64,000 bases of DNA from JAFASC01 sp036265935 (lineage in GTDB: Bacteria > Pseudomonadota > Alphaproteobacteria > Rhizobiales > Beijerinckiaceae): positions 11,343 through 75,342 of the forward strand of contig DATAOB010000088.1 of the NCBI GenBank assembly GCA_036265935.1, read 5' to 3'. Every line of letters begins with the position of its first letter. Positions within the stretch are counted from its first letter, which is position 1. The notes beneath the pieces are model-generated. The model was not told where the DNA came from. It did not search any database and worked only from the letters and a program-made list of their open reading frames with translations. This document shows positions 61,254-64,000 of this stretch, one piece after another. Made by a program: the position numbers and the translations under genes.

Positions 61254-61341
61254 GCGCGGCAGCTTCTGCCGTGCATGCCCTCCTTGGGCGTTTCCTCCCT
61301 AGACTTGGGCCGCTCCTTCACCGGGGCGGCCTCTTTCTTTT
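61254..61341 (+). ncRNA. Predicted trans-acting small RNA with anti-Shine-Dalgarno motif
   Basis: An 88-nt unit between hisN and the aldo-keto reductase gene. Hairpin 1 (61254-61274) is a 9-bp stem GCGCGGCAG/CTGCCGTGC with a 3-nt loop. Hairpin 2 (61277-61289) is GCCC/GGGC with loop TCCTT. A single-stranded stretch TTTCCTCCCT (61291-61300) carries CCTCC, complementary to ribosome binding sites. Hairpin 3 (61308-61331) is a 9-bp terminator stem GGCCGCTCC/GGGGCGGCC followed by TCTTTCTTTT. Layout resembles alphaproteobacterial sRNAs with CCUCC loops (e.g. the alpha-r14/NfeR and CcsR kinds), but I cannot assign a family. Confidence 0.7.
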
Positions 61342-61351
61342 CTGAACCATG

Positions 61352-62296
61352 TCAGGCGCTGGCCACATCGAGCCGCGCGACATCGGCGGGGCTTAGCTCG
61401 ATCCGCACGGCTCCGAGGAGCTCATCAAGCTGGGTCAGGCTGGTCGCGCTGGCAATCGGCGCGGTGATTTCGGGCTTGGCGAGGAGCCAGGCCAGCGCGA
61501 TCTGCGCCACCGTCGCTGTATGCTCGGCGGCCACCGCATCGAGCGCGGCGAGGACGCGAACCCCTCTGTCGTCGAGATATTTGGTCGCGCCGGCGCCGCG
61601 CGGGCTTTTGTGGGCATCCTGCTTCCCCCGGTATTTCCCGGTGAGAAAGCCGCTCGCTAAGGAATAATAAGGAATGACGCCGATCTGTTCTTTGCGACAG
61701 AGGGGGCCGAGTTCGGCCTCGTAAGCCTTGCGCTCGACCAGATTGTAATGCGGCTGCAGGGTCTCGTAGCGTGGTAGGCTTTTGCGCGTGCTGATGTCGA
61801 GCGCTTCCTTCAGACGCGACGCCGAATAGTTCGAGGCGCCGATCGCCCGGACTTTTCCCGCCTTGATCAGCTCGGCATAGGTCGAGAGCACCTCTTCGAG
61901 CGGCGTGTTCTCGTCGTCCCAGTGCGTTTGGTACAAATCTATGCGGTCGGTCTGCAGCCGTTTCAGCGAATCCTCGACCGCCTTCCGCACATACGAGGGC
62001 GCCATGGTGCGGCCGCTGCCCATGTCGGCGCCGACCTTGGTCGCGACGATGACTTTGTCGCGATTGCCGCGCTGTTTCATCCAGCGTCCGAGGATCGTTT
62101 CAGACTCGCCGCCCGTGTGGCCCGGCACCCAGCGCGAATATGCGTCCGCCGTGTCGATGAAATTGAATCCCGCTTCGACAAAGCGGTCGAGAAGGGCGAA
62201 GGAGGTCTTCTCGTCGGCCGTCCAGCCGAAGACATTGCCGCCGAAACAGAAGGGCACGACCTCGAGGTCGGAGCGTCCGAGCCGTCGCTCCTTCAT
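61352..62296 (-). CDS. Aldo/keto reductase
   Basis: A 314-residue NADPH-dependent oxidoreductase. NFIDTADAYSRWVPGHTGGE has the Asp/Tyr of the tetrad, VIVATKVGADMGSG the Lys, and YQTHWDDENTPLEEVLSTYA the His; the C-terminal IAWLLAKPEITAPIASAT is the cofactor-binding part. It belongs to the YghZ/Tas-like AKR branch. Substrate unknown. It ends 10 bases beyond the small RNA terminator, convergent with it. Confidence 0.9.
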   Translation of the reverse strand: MKERRLGRSDLEVVPFCFGGNVFGWTADEKTSFALLDRFVEAGFNFIDTADAYSRWVPGHTGGESETILGRWMKQRGNRDKVIVATKVGADMGSGRTMAPSYVRKAVEDSLKRLQTDRIDLYQTHWDDENTPLEEVLSTYAELIKAGKVRAIGASNYSASRLKEALDISTRKSLPRYETLQPHYNLVERKAYEAELGPLCRKEQIGVIPYYSLASGFLTGKYRGKQDAHKSPRGAGATKYLDDRGVRVLAALDAVAAEHTATVAQIALAWLLAKPEITAPIASATSLTQLDELLGAVRIELSPADVARLDVASA

Positions 62297-62326
62297 CGCC
62301 GATCCCGAAATCTCATTCCGCCGCGA

Positions 62327-63274
62327 TCACTCGGCCGCGGCGCGGTAGGCGCCGAGGGAGGACGCCGTCTCGGCGAGCGCGGCGATCATCTCGCCGATGT
62401 CGCGCGTCAATCTGTCGAAGCCCGGTGCTTTGGCGAGCGTGGTCTCATTCATATAAAGCGCGCGATTGATCTCGATTTGCACCGCGTGCGTGCGGGCGGC
62501 CGGCGTTCCATAATGCTCGGTGATGAAGCCACCCGCATAGGGCTTGTTCCGCTGCACGACGTAGCCCTGGCGCCGTAGGCCCGTCTCGATTGCCTCGACC
62601 AGCGAAAGATCGCAACTCGTCCCATAGCGGTCGCCGACGACGAAATCGGCCTTGATCCGCTCCGACTTAGAGGCGGGGGCGCCGCCGTTGGAGGGCATCG
62701 AATGGCAGTCGACGAGCACCGCCAGGCCGAATTGCCGGATCGCCTGCTGTAAAAGCCGCCGAAGCGTACGGTGATACGGCTTATAGAGTCCCTCGACACG
62801 CTGCAGAGCCTCGTGGACAGGGAGGCGGCGGGAATAGATTTCCTGCGACTCGCCGACAATGCGGGCGATCGTGCCCAATCCGCCTGCGACCCGCATGGAG
62901 CGCGTATTGGCATAGGACGGGAGCTTGCCGTCGAACATGCGCGGGTCGAGCTCGTAAGGCTCGCGGTTGACGTCGAGATAAGCCCTGGGAAATCGCGCTT
63001 TCAGGAGCGGCGCCCCGACCGCGGCAGCGCCCGAGAACAGGTCCTCCACGTACGCGTCCTCCGACCGGCGAAGCGTCATCGCATCGAGGCGGGCTTCGGC
63101 AAGAAAGGTCGCCGGATAGACGTTGCCGGAATGGGGGGAGGAGAAGACGAGCGCTGAGCGGATTTCCGCCGGCTCGTCGAGGGCACAGGGCGGGGAGAGT
63201 TCGGGCTCGACCGGGCGGGACTGCTGCGGCTCGCCGAACGGGACCACCACCTTGTCGAGAGCTTCGCCTGTCAT
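62327..63274 (-). CDS. N-formylglutamate amidohydrolase
   Basis: A 315-residue zinc hydrolase of the HutG/FGase family. VFSSPHSGNVYPATFL, RFPRAYLDVNREPYELDPRM, LAVLVDCHSMPSNGG and THAVQIEINRALYMNE are the motifs, with zinc-binding His and Glu. It could serve histidine degradation, but no hut genes adjoin, and similar genes beside cpdR in rhizobia are of unsettled role. ATG 63274 was chosen; the longer frame adds 53 basic residues. Confidence 0.88.
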   Translation of the reverse strand: MTGEALDKVVVPFGEPQQSRPVEPELSPPCALDEPAEIRSALVFSSPHSGNVYPATFLAEARLDAMTLRRSEDAYVEDLFSGAAAVGAPLLKARFPRAYLDVNREPYELDPRMFDGKLPSYANTRSMRVAGGLGTIARIVGESQEIYSRRLPVHEALQRVEGLYKPYHRTLRRLLQQAIRQFGLAVLVDCHSMPSNGGAPASKSERIKADFVVGDRYGTSCDLSLVEAIETGLRRQGYVVQRNKPYAGGFITEHYGTPAARTHAVQIEINRALYMNETTLAKAPGFDRLTRDIGEMIAALAETASSLGAYRAAAE

Positions 63275-63520
63275 GGAACCTCTAAAAACGCCGCCGCGCC
63301 AATGCCAATGTGACAGCCTGACCGGGGGCTGTCCATTTGCTAATATGGCGCGCTTCCCAGGAAGCCGAGAGCCGATCAGCCGAAAGCCTGCCCGATTTCG
63401 GCCCCTGACATGCGAATGCCACGGCGGCCGCACTTGCGCTGCCGTTAACCGCTTTCCGTGGCAATTTTCATAATTAATTTACCAAGCCTGGGTCCTATGG
63501 AGGGCAAGGAGCGAGTTGAA

Positions 63521-63898
63521 ATGACGAGCGAATCGGGTACGAAGATCCTGCTCGCCGAGGACGATAACGATATGCGCCGCTTCCTCGTGAAGGCGCTCCA
63601 GAATGCCGGCTTCGACGTCGCCTCCTTCGACAACGGCCTTTCCGCCTATAATCGGCTGCGCGAAGAGCCGTTCGAGCTTTTGCTGACCGACATCGTCATG
63701 CCGGAAATGGATGGAATCGAACTCGCTCGCCGCGCCACCGAGCTCGACCCCGACATCAAGGTGATGTTCATCACCGGCTTCGCGGCGGTGGCGCTGAACC
63801 CCAACAACAATGCGCCGCGCCAGGCGAAGATTTTGTCGAAGCCGTTCCATCTGCGCGACCTCGTCAACGAAGTGCAGCGGCTTCTTGCGGCGGCTTGA
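63521..63898 (+). CDS. cpdR: Cell-cycle response regulator CpdR
   Basis: A 125-residue single-domain receiver. KILLAEDDNDMRRFLVKALQ has the acidic pair, Asp57 in LLLTDIVMPEMDGIELARRA is the phospho-acceptor, Lys in KILSKPFHLRDLV. Unphosphorylated CpdR docks on ClpXP and steers cell-cycle proteolysis, with phosphate from the CckA-ChpT relay. The sequence, including FITGFAAVALNP, matches CpdR closely. AAGGAG precedes ATG 63521 by about 9 bases. Confidence 0.92.
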   Translation: MTSESGTKILLAEDDNDMRRFLVKALQNAGFDVASFDNGLSAYNRLREEPFELLLTDIVMPEMDGIELARRATELDPDIKVMFITGFAAVALNPNNNAPRQAKILSKPFHLRDLVNEVQRLLAAA

Positions 63899-64000
63899 GG
63901 CTGCCTCTTCTTAACCAGAAGTCTCGTATTAGCCGAAAGTAGGCCGCGCTTTTCTTTGCTCCCCTTGCGCCTGGCATCTAGTATACCGCTGAAGTTGCGC
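63899..64000. other. Window end, no feature
   Basis: 102 bases after cpdR. TTAACCAG at 63913-63920 resembles a CtrA half-site, but a lone half-site is not evidence. No gene begins here. Confidence 0.4.

Noticed and set aside
63908..63922. CtrA binding site near cpdR
   Set aside because: Only one TTAACC-type half-site; the paired motif TTAA-N7-TTAA is absent.

Overview
The window is a high-GC, gene-dense stretch of alphaproteobacterial chromosome, most likely from the Hyphomicrobiales (Rhizobiales) near the Bradyrhizobium/Rhodopseudomonas/Beijerinckiaceae side. Grounds for this are an HpnP-type hopanoid C-2 methylase, phasin, CpdR, HrcA, a four-gene LigD/Ku pair, several sites matching the alphaproteobacterial EcfG promoter pattern, a LexA operator of the direct-repeat GTTC-N7-GTTC type, and four families of palindromic intergenic repeats typical of this group. 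I see no rRNA, tRNA, CRISPR array, prophage or transposase. Almost all of it is chromosomal housekeeping and stress/repair content.

Layout. 0-6.5 kb: radical SAM hopanoid methylase, DUF4112 protein, glyoxalase II, a MaoC-like hotdog protein translationally coupled to the C-terminal half of a broken polysaccharide flippase, then ada with a DUF2848 gene. 6.5-15 kb: YdhR-like small protein, hrcA as a lone gene, phasin, MarC, Tat-exported PhoD-like phosphatase, a 650-base gene-free region with a strong promoter and structured sequence, a LuxR-type response regulator divergent from an SSS transporter. 15-22 kb: glycosyltransferase/debranching operon divergent from ku-ligD. 22-31 kb: tcuABC for tricarballylate, a transglutaminase-like protein, then a 6-hydroxynicotinate-reductase-like gene with a UPF0280 gene, divergent from a Liv-type ABC transporter (31-34.6 kb) whose two permeases are fused. 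34.6-41 kb: small proteins, uracil-DNA glycosylase, YpfJ-type metallopeptidase, an SOS-controlled PA0069 radical SAM gene, aidB, and a ParE toxin-antitoxin pair. 41.3-44.1 kb: a four-gene operon of membrane/amphipathic-helix proteins behind an EcfG-type promoter. 44-50 kb: HpaB-like flavoenzyme, Phd antitoxin with a frameshifted PemK-like toxin, leuC, threonine aldolase. 50.5-57 kb: gltBD and an L,D-transpeptidase. 57.7-64 kb: SGNH hydrolase, lytic transglycosylase, hisN, a predicted small RNA, aldo-keto reductase, N-formylglutamate amidohydrolase and cpdR.

Themes. DNA damage repair recurs (ada, ku-ligD, family-4-like UDG, SOS-boxed PA0069 radical SAM, aidB) though not as one operon. Envelope and stress functions also recur (hpnP, L,D-transpeptidase, lytic transglycosylase, SGNH hydrolase, phasin, the 41-44 kb operon), several with EcfG-type promoter matches. 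Two catabolic modules stand out: complete tcuABC without its regulator, and the hnr-like/UPF0280/Liv-ABC divergon sharing a palindromic operator, which is the best candidate here for an unstudied pathway. The most convincing previously unlisted element is an 88-nt small RNA gene at 61254-61341 with promoter, three hairpins, an exposed anti-Shine-Dalgarno stretch and a terminator. All statements come from reading the sequence and remembered family knowledge; no searches were run.
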